Assembly: GCA_965178125.1 (NCBI GenBank) | Contig: OZ237777.1 | Location: 62,001-126,000, forward strand | Source of the DNA: Bilabrum cf. latius | Lineage: Eukaryota; Bigyra: Bicosoecida; Bigyra; Bicosoecida | Direction: 5' to 3' | DNA length: 64,000 nucleotides | Shown here: positions 23,349 through 34,134 of the stretch, one piece after another | Layout: the number at the start of each line of letters is the position of its first letter | Numbering within the stretch: the stretch's first letter is position 1 | Notes under the pieces: model-generated | What the model was told of the DNA's origin: nothing | The model's database searches: none | What the model saw: only the letters and a program-made list of their open reading frames with translations | Program-made: the position numbers and the translations under genes

Positions 23349-23723
23349 TTGGTCTTCAGAACGCCAGTGTGCGCCTGCCATAGACTGTCTTGCTGTGGAG
23401 GGCAGCTTGGCGAGCCGGTGGGAAGGGCACCCACGGAGTGCAGGTGCTCGGCGGGCCTGACGTGTCGGGCTCAAGGCGCAGTCAAGCTGCAGGACGTGCA
23501 GACCGTGGTGATGGAGGAGGCCATACTCGCAAATGATGTAGTGGCCGCCGTCCTCGAGCTTTCCGCAGCGGGGAAATCCTCCATAGCGCAAAAACGAAAG
23601 CGGCGGCAGCAGCGCCCGGTTCAGGAGGGACGCCGACGTGGGCGGGGAGAGTGCTCCGACGTCGCCGGCGCCACTACTCCGGTAGCGGCAGCAGTGGGGT
23701 ACCCTCGGGCGCTGAGGTTGTAG
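23349..23723 (+). pseudogene. Gene G fragment, copy 3
   Basis: A 124-codon frame whose second half, VMEEAILANDVVAAVLELS and an Arg-rich tail, matches gene G copy 1 in its shifted frame (LEEAQLVKYLVAASLELSAS). This copy therefore shows which frame is original and that copies 1 and 2 have lost a base. It ends in UAG at 23721. Family unknown. Confidence 0.4.
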
Positions 23724-23742
23724 CTGGATCAAGCAGGAGAGC

Positions 23743-24132
23743 ATGACCTACACCCGTGAGCCAGATTCCGCTGCTGAACGTGCCAAGGCGACGCTGGCTG
23801 CCGGAGGTGGGGCCAGCCGTATCGCCGCGACACAAGTACTTGGCCGGGGCGGGGCCTCAGGTAGTGCTTCTTCGTCATCGTCTTCCAGCTCCGTTCCTAG
23901 AAGGGATATAGCCGACAGTAGGGGGAAAGATGGGCTTGGACCCACACTCCTACCGTCGAGCGGGTCCCACGCTGGGGTGGCTGTGCGGCCCTTACGAGCC
24001 CCGCCCAGCTCTGCTTTGCGTACAACCGATCAACTCTCGGGAGACCTATTGGCTGCCTCTCCTTCAGCCCCGGATGTGCGTCTGCCCTCTTATAGGGCAG
24101 ATCTGCCGGGGCCTCGGGGGTTGACGCCGTAG
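23743..24132 (+). CDS. Ser-rich fragment of gene G, copy 3
   Basis: 129 codons, differing from copy 1 at a handful of positions, for example Glu for Ala near the start, with the Ser run and end motif intact. Ends in UAG at 24130. Unit spacing from the previous copy is 1061 bp. Confidence 0.35.
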   Translation: MTYTREPDSAAERAKATLAAGGGASRIAATQVLGRGGASGSASSSSSSSSVPRRDIADSRGKDGLGPTLLPSSGSHAGVAVRPLRAPPSSALRTTDQLSGDLLAASPSAPDVRLPSYRADLPGPRGLTP

Positions 24133-24409
24133 GCTCTATTCAACGAGGGCTCGCCGGTGGGAAACAGGCAGAGGTATCTGATGGGGATGACGACGAGGGG
24201 GCAGCAGACTCTGCGGCTGGTGAGAGCCGAGCACATCGTGGTGTAGACTCTGCGGCTGGTGAGTGCAGCGCCATCTTGGGTTTACTTGGGAGGACGTGGT
24301 CTTGATGGCACCAGCGTGCGCCTGCTGCGGACCGCCGTGCTGTGGATGTCAGCCTGGCGAGCCCTTGGCGGGTCGCTTTGCGTCATCTAGTAGATCGACT
24401 TGGGCTTGA

Positions 24410-24613
24410 TTGGTCTTCAGAACGCCAGTGTGCGCCTGCCATAGACTGTCTAGGGTACCCACGGAGTGCGGGCGCCCGGCGGGCCTGACGTGTCGGGCAC
24501 ACGCAGTAAAGCTGGAGGACGCGCAAACCGGAGTGATAGAGGAGGCCACACTCACGACGGGGCTGGTGGCCGCCGCGCTCGAGGCCTCCGTAGCAGCAGT
24601 GTTATACCGTTGA
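24410..24613 (+). pseudogene. Gene G fragment, copy 4 (shortened)
   Basis: Carries VKLEDAQTGVIEEATL followed by an Ala-rich stretch, homologous to copies 1-3, and ends TGA. It lacks about 150 bp of the Arg-rich part present in copy 3, so the repeat unit here is only 905 bp. Confidence 0.4.
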
Positions 24614-24647
24614 GCGCTGAGGTTGTAGCTGGATCAAGCAGGAGAGC

Positions 24648-25286
24648 GTGACCTACACCCGTGAGCCAGATTCCGCTGCTGAACGTGCCAAGGCGACGCT
24701 GGCTGCCAGACGTGGGGCCAGCCGCATCGCCGCGACACAAGTACTTGGCCGGGGCGGGGCCTCAGGTAATGCTTCTTCGTCATCGTCTTCCAGCTCCGTT
24801 CCTAGAAGGGATATAGCCGACAGTAGGGGGAAAGATGGGCTTGGACCCACACTCCTACCGTCGAGCGGGTCCCACGCTGGGGTGGCTGTGCGGCACTTAC
24901 GAGCCCCGCCCAGCTCTGCTTTGCGTACAACCGATCAACTCTCGGGAGACCTATTGGCTGCCTCTCCTTCAGCCCCGGGTGTGCGTCTGCCCTCTTATAG
25001 GGCAGATCTGCCGAGGCCTCGGGGGTTGACGCCGTAGGCTCTATTCAACGAGGGCTCGCCGGTGGGAAACAGGCAGAGGTATCTGATGGGGATGACGACG
25101 AGGGGGCAGCAGACTCTGCGGCTGGTGAGTGCCGAGCACATCGTGGTGCAGACTCAGCGGCTAGTGAGAGCCGAGCACATCGTGGTGCAGGCCCGGCGGC
25201 TAGTGAGAGAAGCGCACATCGGGGTGCAGACTCTGCGGCTGGTGAGAGCCGAGCACATCGTAGTGCAGGCTCGGCGGCTGCTGTGA
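24648..25286 (+). CDS. Ser-rich fragment of gene G, copy 4, read through UAG into 39-bp repeats
   Basis: The 129-codon Ser-rich part ends in UAG at 25035. The same frame continues in protein-like sequence, ALFNEGSPVGNRQRYLMG, and then five 13-residue repeats of the type AEHIVVQTLRLVR to a TGA at 25284. This is the best-preserved copy. Where copies 1-3 have UAG after AEHIVV, this copy has CAG. If UAG is glutamine, the difference is silent. Function unknown. Confidence 0.4.
25115..25285 (+). repeat. 39-bp repeats, set 1
   Basis: About 4-5 copies of a 39-bp unit (GAGCACATCGTGGTGCAGAC core), 13 codons long, in frame with the preceding gene fragment. Confidence 0.85.
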
Positions 25287-25469
25287 GCAGCGCGCCTCGC
25301 TGTAGATGCCAGCTGCCTCTCCTCCCGCTCCGGATGTGCGTCTTGCCCTCTTTAGGGCAGCTCTGCCGAGGCGACTAGGGTTGACGCCGTAGGCTCTATT
25401 CAACGAGGGCTCGCCGGTGGGAAGCAGGCAGAGGTATCTGATGGGGATGACGACGAGGAGACTCTGCGG

Positions 25470-25832
25470 CTAAGGTGAGCAGAGCATATCGTGGTGCAGG
25501 CCCGGCGGCTGGTGAGAGCAGAGCACATCGTGGTGCAGACTATGAGGCTGGTGAGAGCAGAGCACATCGTGGTGCAGACTCTGCGGCTGCTGTGAGCAGA
25601 GCACATCGTAGTGCAGACTCAGCGGCTGGTGTGAGCAGAGCACATCGTGGTGCAGACTATGAGGCTGGTGAGAGCAGAGCACATCGTGGTGCAGACTCTG
25701 CGGCTGCTGTGAGCAGAGCACATCGTGGTGCGGACTCAGCGGCTGGTGTGAGCAGAGCACATCGTGGTGCAGACTCAGCGGCTGGTGTGAGCAGAGCATT
25801 TCGTAGTGCAGGCTCGGCGGCTGCTGTGAGCA
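25470..25832 (+). repeat. 39-bp repeats, set 2
   Basis: About nine copies of the same 39-bp unit. The 39-bp period keeps frame; the plus frame reads SRAHRGADSAAGV repeats and the alternative AEHIVVQ reading is broken by TGA here. Flanked by copies of the RADLP/GLTP segment. Confidence 0.85.
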
Positions 25833-26009
25833 GCGCGCCTCGCTGTAGATGCCAGCTGCCTCTCCTCCCGCTCCGGATGTGCGTCTTGCCCTCTTATAGG
25901 GCAGCTCTGCCGAGGCGACTAGGGTTGACGCCGTAGGCTCTATTCAACGAGGGCTCGCCGGTGGGAAACGGGCAGAGGTATCTGATGGTGATGACGACGA
26001 GGAGACTCT

Positions 26010-26300
26010 GCGGCTAAGGTGAGCAGAGCACATCGTGGTGCAGGCCCGGCGGCTGGTGAGAGCAGAGCACATCGTGGTGCAGACTCAGCGGCTGGTGTGA
26101 GCAGAGCACATCGTGGTGCAGACTCTGCGGCTGCTGTGAGCAGAGCACATCGTGGTGCAGGCCCGGCGGCTGGTGAGAGCAGAGCACATCGTGGTGCAGA
26201 CTCTGCGGCTGGTGAGAGCCGAGCACATCGTGGTGCAGACTATGAGGCTGGTGAGAGCAGAGCACATCGTGGTGCAGACTCTGAGGCTGGAGGGATCAGA
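26010..26300 (+). repeat. 39-bp repeats, set 3
   Basis: About seven copies of the same unit, after a third copy of the ALFNEGSPVG segment. Variants TATGAGG and CTGCGGC recur between sets 2 and 3, suggesting exchange. Confidence 0.85.
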
Positions 26301-26317
26301 GTGCATTATGGGTATAC

Positions 26318-26540
26318 TTGCTCTTGCTGGGGCTTGATGGCGCATGTGCGCGCCTGCCAGTGGCCGCCTTGCTGTCAAAGTCAGCCAGGCGAGCCGGGGT
26401 GGGCTGCTTCGCGTCGGCTGCCACAGAGTTGGGCTTGCTTGGTCTCGATGGCGCTTGGGTGCGCCTGCCATACGCTGCAGTGCGGTTGATGTCAGCCTGG
26501 CGAGCCGGCGCGAGTGGCTTCGCGTCGTCCAGTAGGTAGA
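26318..26540 (+). CDS. Short frame of degenerate ~33-residue repeats
   Basis: Reads LGLDGACARLPVAALLSKSA, then a second, related stretch LLGLDGAWVRLPYAAVRLMS with RAGASGFASSS at the end, stopping at UAG. Related nucleotide sequence lies near 23220-23380 and 24290-24400. It looks like a remnant of a repeated protein that belongs to element X. Function unknown. Confidence 0.3.
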
Positions 26541-27435
26541 CTGTTGATAGACTTCGGCCCCAACGGCACCACGATTGCGGAGGCGATCAAGAATCTTGAC
26601 CGGATCCCTGCCCATATGGTGCTGCGCATGGAGCGCGGCAATCTCCAGGGCTCCACGCTCAGGTCAACCTTCTCCACGTGTCGAGATATATCGACGTGAC
26701 GGGCTGCATCTCCATCCCCCGACACATCCGGAACGACCAACACGGTGATGGTAGGCAGGGACAAGAGGCTGCACGACGTGGGCAACCGGAAGAAGCGTGC
26801 TCCCATCATCTAGATGGAGCACCGCAATGGTCACAGACGGCGGGCCCAAGGCGGGCAAACCCGAAGAGATCCTTGCCCTCGAGGCTCCACTAGTGGGCAT
26901 CGGCGGCACGTGTCGCGGCAACGAGCTGCGGTCCCGGACCATGGATGACGCGAGTATGATGTACAAGGGCAAGTGCACATATATGGCCATGTTCTCTCTC
27001 TGGAAGACAACAGCTGTAAGGGACACGCTGTAGGCAGTGCTCATCCCAATGGGCCAGACCGCACTGAAGCGACTGGACGAGGTGCATCAGCGAACCACGA
27101 TCTGGGGGACATTGCAGTAGACTAGCCGGCTGCGGCGACGACCCTGCTGACTCCAAGACCTATCGGTTCGTGAATTCGGACGCCAAGACAACAAAGCGTT
27201 GGTAAGCAAGCTGGACGACAGCCATCAGGAGGATGATGGAGGCGTACTGCACGGGCACGAGCGAGATCACGGAGTCCTTCAGCACGCACTCTAGGCGAAC
27301 AGGCAACAGTTGCCGCCGTGGGTGTTATGTACAAGCACGCCGACTGGAAGTCGTTGGAGAATGCCGTGTACTGCATGAGCAAGGACCACTTGCCCAAGCT
27401 GGCTGTGGCGTTCAAGAAGGCAGTAGCGGAGCTCT
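26541..27435 (+). pseudogene. Unidentified frameshifted gene at the right of element X-2
   Basis: Coding-like segments lie in successive frames: LLIDFGPNGTTIAEAIKNLD (frame of 26514), YIDVTGCISIPRHIRND, VGRDKRLHDVGNRKKRAPII, then EILALEAPLVGIGGTCRGNE with MYKGKCTYMAMFSLWKTT, then EAYCTGTSEITESFSTHS and finally VMYKHADWKSLENAVYCMS to AVAEL and a TAA. At least four frame changes are needed. UAG occurs inside several of these segments. It is the only gene-like sequence unique to X-2 and sits just inside its right end, where a mobility gene might be expected, but I recognise no transposase, helicase or recombinase motif. Confidence 0.45.
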
Positions 27436-27502
27436 AAGGAATGAGTCAGAATGGCGAGAGGACAACGGACGGGCGCCCCTCCCGTCCGAGTAGCATCAAT
27501 GT

Positions 27503-27649
27503 GGTGTGGGGCTGCCGAGGCGGGCAGCCCTTGGGTGAGGCTGGTGCGGGCCAGCTCACCCCGTCCCCATCGCCGTCTTTCTCAGCAAATACCAACCGGC
27601 AGGTTGGACAGAGATTAATTATGCCATCGTATTATAACAAATCGGGACC
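27503..27649 (+). repeat. Right terminus of element X, copy 2
   Basis: Same 147 bp as 11915-12061 with both hairpins. Directly abuts the left end of element X-3. Confidence 0.85.
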
Positions 27650-28126
27650 CGGTAAGACTTGGGATCAGGCCCGACTGATTCCGAGTCGTTCGGGTCCTGG
27701 TTTGTGCTCCCGAGGCACTTCCCTTGAGGCAAGTGCTCGAGTGGAGGCTGAGACGCAACACGCAGCGCCACAGATATAAAGATCTGGGCACTGGAGTTCT
27801 GTTGAAAGCCCGCCCACCCGTGAGCTCATGGAGGGTCTACGGCAGGACAGACTGGCTGCGGTGCAGGATGCTACCTGCTGATCCGGCCAACTGGTCCCTG
27901 CTTGACATGTTTTATGTGTGATTGATATCAAACCTGCCGGCAGGGAGCTCACGTTCCCTGACGACGACCGGGACGTGGTGGTGTGGGGCTGCCGAGGCGG
28001 GCAGCCCTTGGGTGAGGCTGGTGCGGGCCAGCTCACCCCGTCCCCATCGCCGTCTTTCTCAGCAAATACCAACCGGCAGGTTGGACAGAGATTAATTATG
28101 CCATCGTATTATAACAAATCGGGACC
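27650..28126 (+). mobile_element. Inserted element X-3 (0.48 kb)
   Basis: Left end 27650-27808 and right end 27980-28126 match X-1 and X-2. The inside is only about 170 bp and has no gene. It lies immediately after X-2 with the join CGGGACC-CGGTAAG, so it either inserted exactly at the X-2 right boundary or arose from tandem integration. A short, non-autonomous member of the family. Confidence 0.75.
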
Positions 28127-31100
28127 ACGTGCACAGCATTGTGACCCTAATATCACCAAGGCAAGCACCAGCGAGACTCAGGCGGCCAGGACAAGCAGCA
28201 GTCTCACTGCGAGCACAGCCTGCCTCTTGGTCATCCAAGCCGGCGCAAGCCAGAGACACGTGCACAGCATTGTGTCCCTCACATCACCAAGGCAAGCACC
28301 AGCGAGACTCAGGCGGCCAGGACAAGCAGCGGTCTCACTGCGAGCCCAGCCTGCCTCTTGGTCATCCAAGCCGGCGCAAGCCAGAGACACGTGCACAGCA
28401 TTGTGTCCCATATCACCAAGGCAAGCACCAGCGAGACTCAGGCGGCCAGGACAAGCAGCAGTCTGACTGCGAGCCCAGCCTGCCTCTTGGTCCTCCAAGC
28501 CGGCGCAAGCCAGAGACACGTGCACAGCATTGTGTCCCATATCACCAAGGCAAGCACCAGCGAGACTCAGGCGGCCAGGACAAGCAGCAGTCTCACTGCG
28601 AGCCCAGCCTGCCTCTTGGTCATCCAAGCCGGCGCAAGCCAGAGACACGTGCACAGCATTGTGTCCCATATCACCAAGGCAAGCACCAGCGAGACTCAGG
28701 CGGCCAGGACAAGCAGCAGTCTCACTGCGAGCCCAGCCTGCCTCTTGGTCATCCAAGCCGGCGCAAGCCAGAGACACGTGTACAGCATTGTGTCCCTCAC
28801 ATCACCAAGGCAAGCACCAGCGAGACTCGGGCGGCCAGGACAAGCAGCAGTCTCACTGCGAGCCCAGCCTGCCTCTTGGTCATCCAAGCCGGCGCAAGCC
28901 AGAGACACGTGCACAGCATTGTGTCCCATATAACCAAGGCAAGCACCAGCGAGACTCGGGCGGCCAGGACAAGCAGCAGTCTGACTGCGAGCCCAGCTTG
29001 CCTCTTGGTCATCCAAGCCGGCGCAAGCCAGAGACACGTGCACAGCATTGTGTCCCATATCACCAAGGCAAGCACCAGCGAGACGCGGGCGGCCAGGACA
29101 AGCAGCAGTCTCACTGCGAGCCCAGCCTGCTTGTTGGTCATCCAAGCCGGCGCAAGCCAGAGACACGTGCACAGCATTGTGTCCCAATCTACCAAGGCAA
29201 GCACCAGCGAGACTCGGGCGGCCAGGACAAGCAGCAGTCTCACTGCGAGCCCAGCCTGCCTCTTGGTCATCCAAGCCGGCGCAAGCCAGAGACACGTGCA
29301 CAGCATTGTGACCCTAATATCACCAAGGCAAGCACCAGCGAGACTCAGGCGGCCAGGACAAGCAGCAGTCTCACTGCGAGCCCAGCCTGCCTCTTGGTCA
29401 TCCAAGCCGGCGCAAGCCAGAGACACGTGTACAGCATTGTCTCCCTCACATCACCAAGGCAAGCACCAGCGAGACTCAGGCGGCCAGGACAAGCAGCAGT
29501 CTCACTGCGAGCCCAGCCTGCCTCTTGGTCATCCAAGCCAGCGCAAGCCAGAGACACGTGTACAGCATTGTGTCCCTCACATCACCAAGGCAAGCACCAG
29601 CGAGACTCAGGCGGCCAGGACAAGCAGCGATCTCACTGCGAGCCCAGCCTGCCTCTTGGTCATCCAAGTCGGCGCAAGCCAGAGACACGTGCACAGCATT
29701 GTGACCCTAATATCACCAAGGCAAGCACCAGCGAGACTCAGGCGGCCAGGACAAGCAGCAGTCTCACTGCGAGCCCAGCCTGCCTCTTGGTCATCCAAGT
29801 CGGCGCAAGCCAGAGACACGTGCACAGCATTGTGACCCTAATATCACCAAGGCAAGCACCAGCGAGACTCGGGCGGCCAGGACAAGCAGCAGTCTCACTG
29901 CGAGCCCAGCCTGCCTCTTGGTCATCCAAGTCGGCGCAAGCTAGAGACACGTGCACAGCATTGTGACCCTAATATCACCAAGGCAAGCACCAGCGAGACT
30001 CAGGCGGCCAGGACAAGCAGCAGTCTCACTGCGAGCACAGCCTGCCTCTTGGTCATCCAAGCCGGCGCAAGCCAGAGACACGTGCACAGCATTGTGTCCC
30101 TCACATCACCAAGGCAAGCACCAGCGAGACTCAGGCGGCCAGGACAAGCAGCGGTCTCACTGCGAGCCCAGCCTGCCTCTTGGTCATCCAAGCCGGCGCA
30201 AGCCAGAGACACGTGCACAGCATTGTGTCCCCAATTCACCAAGGCAAGCACCAGCGAGACTCAGGCGGCCAGGACAAGCAGCAGTCTCACTGCGAGCCCA
30301 GCCTGCCTCTTGGTCCTCCAAGCCGGCGCAAGCCAGAGACACGTGCACAGCATTGTGTCCCATATCACCAAGGCAAGCACCAGCGAGACTCAGGCGGCCA
30401 GGACAAGCAGCAGTCTCACTGCGAGCCCAGCCTGCCTCTTGGTCATCCAAGCCGGCGCAAGCCAGAGACACGTGTACAGCATTGTGTCCCATATCACCAA
30501 GGCAAGCACCAGCGAGACGCGGGCGGCCAGGACAAGCAGCAGTCTCACTGCGAGCCCAGCCTGCCTCTTGGTCATCCAAGCCGGCGCAAGCCAGAGACAC
30601 GTGTACAGCATTGTGTCCCTCACATCACCAAGGCAAGCACCAGCGAGACGCGGGCGGCCAGGACAAGCAGCAGTCTCACTGCGAGCCCAGCCTGCCTCTT
30701 GGTCATCCAAGCCGGCGCAAGCCAGAGACACGTGCACAGCATTGTGTCCCCAATTCACCAAGGCAAGCACCAGCGAGACTCGGGCGGCCAGGACAAGCAG
30801 CAGTCTGACTGCGAGCCCAGCTTGCCTCTTGGTCATCCAAGCCGGCGCAAGCCAGAGACACGTGCACAGCATTGTGTCCCATATCACCAAGGCAAGCACC
30901 AGCGAGACGCGGGCGGCCAGGACAAGCAGCAGTCTCACTGCGAGCCCAGCCTGCTTGTTGGTCATCCAAGCCGGCGCAAGCCAGAGACACGTGCACAGCA
31001 TTGTGTCCCAATCTACCAAGGCAAGCACCAGCGAGACTCGGGCGGCCAGGACAAGCAGCAGTCTCACTGCGAGCCCAGCCTGCCTCTTGGTCCTCCAAGC

Positions 31101-32950
31101 CGGCGCAAGCCAGAGACACGTGCACAGCATTGTGTCCCATATCACCAAGGCAAGCACCAGCGAGACTCAGGCGGCCAGGACAAGCAGCAGTCTCACTGCG
31201 AGCCCAGCCTGCCTCTTGGTCATCCAAGCCGGCGCAAGCCAGAGACACGTGTACAGCATTGTCTCCCTCACATCACCAAGGCAAGCACCAGCGAGACTCA
31301 GGCGGCCAGGACAAGCAGCAGTCTCACTGCGAGCCCAGCCTGCCTCTTGGTCATCCAAGCCAGCGCAAGCCAGAGACACGTGTACAGCATTGTGTCCCTC
31401 ACATCACCAAGGCAAGCACCAGCGAGACTCAGGCGGCCAGGACAAGCAGCGATCTCACTGCGAGCCCAGCCTGCCTCTTGGTCATCCAAGCCGGCGCAAG
31501 CCAGAGACACGTGCACAGCATTGTGTCCCATATCACCAAGGCAAGCACCAGCGAGACTCAGGCGGCCAGGACAAGCAGCAGTCTCACTGCGAGCCCAGCC
31601 TGCCTCTTGGTCCTCCAAGCCGGCGCAAGCCAGAGACACGTGTACAGCAATGTGTCCCTCACATCACCAAGGCAAGCACCAGCGAGACTCAGGCGGCCAG
31701 GACAAGCAGCGGTCTCACTGCGAGCCCAGCCTGCCTCTTGGTCATCCAAGCCGGCGCAAGCCAGAGACACGTGCACAGCATTGTGTCCCATATCACCAAG
31801 GCAAGCACCAGCGAGACTCGGGCGGCCAGGACAAGCAGCAGTCTCACTGCGAGCCCAGCCTGCCTCTTGGTCCTCCAAGCCGGCGCAAGCCAAAGACACG
31901 TGTACAGCATTGTGTCCCCAATTCACCAAGGCAAGCACCAGCGAGACTCGGGCGGCCAGGACAAGCAGCAGTCTCACTGCGAGCCCAGCTTGCCTCTTGG
32001 TCATCCAAGCCGGCGCAAGCCAGAGACACGTGCAAAGAATTGTGTCCCTCACATCACCAAGGCAAGCACCAGCGAGACTCAGGCGGCCAGGACAAGCAGC
32101 AGTCTCACTGCGAGCCCAGCCTGCTTGTTGGTCATCCAAGCCGGCGCAAGCCAGAGACACGTGCACAGCATTGTGTCCCATATCACCAAGGCAAGCACCA
32201 GCGAGACTCGGGCGGCCAGGACAAGCAGCAGTCTCACTGCGAGCCCAGCCTGCCTCTTGGTCATCCAAGTCGGCGCAAGCCAGAGACACGTGCACAGCAT
32301 TGTGTCCCCAATTCACCAAGGCAAGCACCAGCGAGACTCAGGCGGCCAGGACAAGCAGCGGTCTCACTGCGAGCCCAGCCTGCCTCTTGGTCCTCCAAGC
32401 CGGCGCAAGCCAGAGACACGTGCACAGCATTGTGTCCCTCACATCACCAAGGCAAGCACCAGCGAGACTCAGGCGGCCAGGACAAGCAGCAGTCTCACTG
32501 CGAGCCCAGCCTGCCTCTTGGTCCTCCAAGCCGGCGCAAGCCAGAGACACGTGCACAGCATTGTGTCCCTCACATCACCAAGGCAAGCACCAGCGAGACT
32601 CGGGCGGCCAGGACAAGCAGCAGTCTCACTGCGAGCCCAGCCTGCCTCTTGGTCCTCCAAGCCGGCGCAAGCCAGAGACACGTGCACAGCATTGTGTCCC
32701 TCACATCACCAAGGCAAGCACCAGCGAGACTCAGGCGGCCAGGACAAGCAGCGGTCTCACTGCGAGCCCAGCCTGCCTCTTGGTCCTCCAAGCCGGCGCA
32801 AGCCAGAGACACGTGCACAGCATTGTGTCCCTCACATCACCAAGGCAAGCACCAGCGAGACTCAGGCGGCCAGGACAAGCAGCAGTCTCACTGCGAGCCC
32901 AGCCTGCCTCTTGGTCATCCAAGCCGGCGCAAGCCAGAGACACGTGCACA
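28127..32950 (+). repeat. 129-131-bp tandem array, part 2
   Basis: About 37 units of the same repeat as 14960-21548, resuming in phase after elements X-2 and X-3. It shares unit variants with part 1, for example GTCATCCAAGTCGGCGCAAG and CTAGAGACAC forms. It ends in a partial unit at ACACGTGCACACTG. Confidence 0.95.
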
Positions 32951-32987
32951 CTGTTGTGTACCCGTCTCGTTTCGCCATTACTTCACT

Positions 32988-33175
32988 TGGTGGCTTCAAC
33001 TTTAGCTATAACATCCGTTGTGCGCCTCGTGCACTAGGTATCAGTTACCTTGTGCCGCAGATTTATATCTTTTGCGCTACTTATTGCGCGTGCTCCCAAA
33101 AGGGTGCCAGATTCCAGGGCCACTCTCCACGGTCCGATCAAACTGGAACTCTCCGCGCGCTCCGACTCCCAATTA
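32988..33175 (+). repeat. Repeat C, copy 2
   Basis: Near-identical to 13264-13457, beginning AGCTATAACATCCG. Here it continues into unique sequence rather than into an E-type end. Confidence 0.85.
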
Positions 33176-33610
33176 GAAACACACCCCCTCTACCGAGCAC
33201 GCCCGTAAGACGTTCCGGAGGCGCGAGATCTTGCCGCCCGCACTCAATCCGAGTGGCGGCCGCCACCTTGCAACATGTACCGCTCGGTCAGAGTCAGCCC
33301 GGCATTAGTACCATTGTGAGTTTTCTGTGCGGTTGCTAGGCTCTGCCGCTCGTTCTGTCCTCAAACGGCTCTGCGCTGATGGCTCTGGCGGTGATTGCAC
33401 CAGTGTCTGATAGTGGCACTGGCCTTGACAGTATAGCTCCAGTTCTAGTAGCCACAGTAGGTTCACTCTAGCGTGGAAATGACGTACGTGTCCGAGTTCA
33501 TACGAAGACAGGCACACCACTAGGCACCTCCAGGCTAGTGCTAGCAACCGCTCGCGGCGGCTGGCCGCGATATTGCTCAACTAAAGAGACGCTGCCAGAC
33601 ACCCCCAGGG
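33176..33610. other. No gene recognised
   Basis: Frames up to 90 codons on the minus strand without recognisable domains. Confidence 0.5.
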
Positions 33611-34031
33611 GATCGTGGCCCTCCAGTACTTGCCACAACTCGTCACCATGCCGCTGTCCTCTGTCATGCTCATGGCCAAGTCACAGAGGATCGTGGCCCT
33701 CCAGTACTTGCCACAACTCGTCACCATACCGCTGTCCTCTGTCATGCTCATGGCCAAGTCACAGAGGATCGTGGCCCTCCAGTACTTGCCACAACTCGTC
33801 ACCATGCCGCTGTCCTCTGTCATGCTCATGGCCAAGTCATAGAGGATCGTGGCCCTCCAGTACTTGCCACAACTCGTCACCATGCCGCTGTCCTCTGTCA
33901 TGCTCATGGCCAAGTCACAGAGGATCGTGGCCCTCCAGTACTTGCCACAACTCGTCACCATGCCGCTGTCCTCTGTCATGCTCATGGCCAAGTCACAGAG
34001 GATCGTGGCCCTCCGATACTTGCCACAGTCG
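33611..34031. repeat. 78-bp tandem repeats
   Basis: Just over five copies of a 78-bp unit (GATCGTGGCCCTCCAGTACT start), nearly identical. 78 is a multiple of three, so frames stay open: forward LQYLPQLVTMPLSSVMLMAK, reverse ILCDLAMSMTEDSGMVTSCG. It lies about 100 bp beyond the stop of LINE copy 2 and may be part of that element's 3' region or unrelated. Confidence 0.9.
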
Positions 34032-34134
34032 TCAATGATTCCGTGGGTGCGCCTTCTTTGTCTTGTTGCAGTTGACGAAGGCTCGTTGCTTCGCTTATTT
34101 CCCGGCGGCTGACCCTTTCAATTGGCTGTTGCCT

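Larger units (their letters stand above)
21549..27649 (+). mobile_element. Inserted element X-2 (6.1 kb) in the 131-bp array
   Basis: Starts CGGTAAGAC at 21549, directly after array sequence ending GCTAGAGAC, and ends CGGGACC at 27649. The array resumes at 28127 with ACGTGCACAGC after a second, smaller element. The joined flanks, CTAGAGAC plus ACGTGCACAGC, form a normal array unit (compare 18151-18172 and 29940-29961), so no bases were lost or duplicated. Inside are the same left 1663 bp as X-1, further copies of gene G fragments, three sets of 39-bp repeats, and a frameshifted gene at 26541-27435 ending 68 bp before the right terminus. No transposase or recombinase is recognised. Confidence 0.75.

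Noticed and set aside
10252-28126. Element X as a Helitron
   Set aside because: Precise insertion and an end-proximal hairpin fit, but the TC start, the CTRR end and the A-T insertion site are missing on either strand. I leave the class open.
14960-32950. CRISPR-like array
   Set aside because: Repeats are contiguous with no unique spacers of constant length, and the context is eukaryotic.
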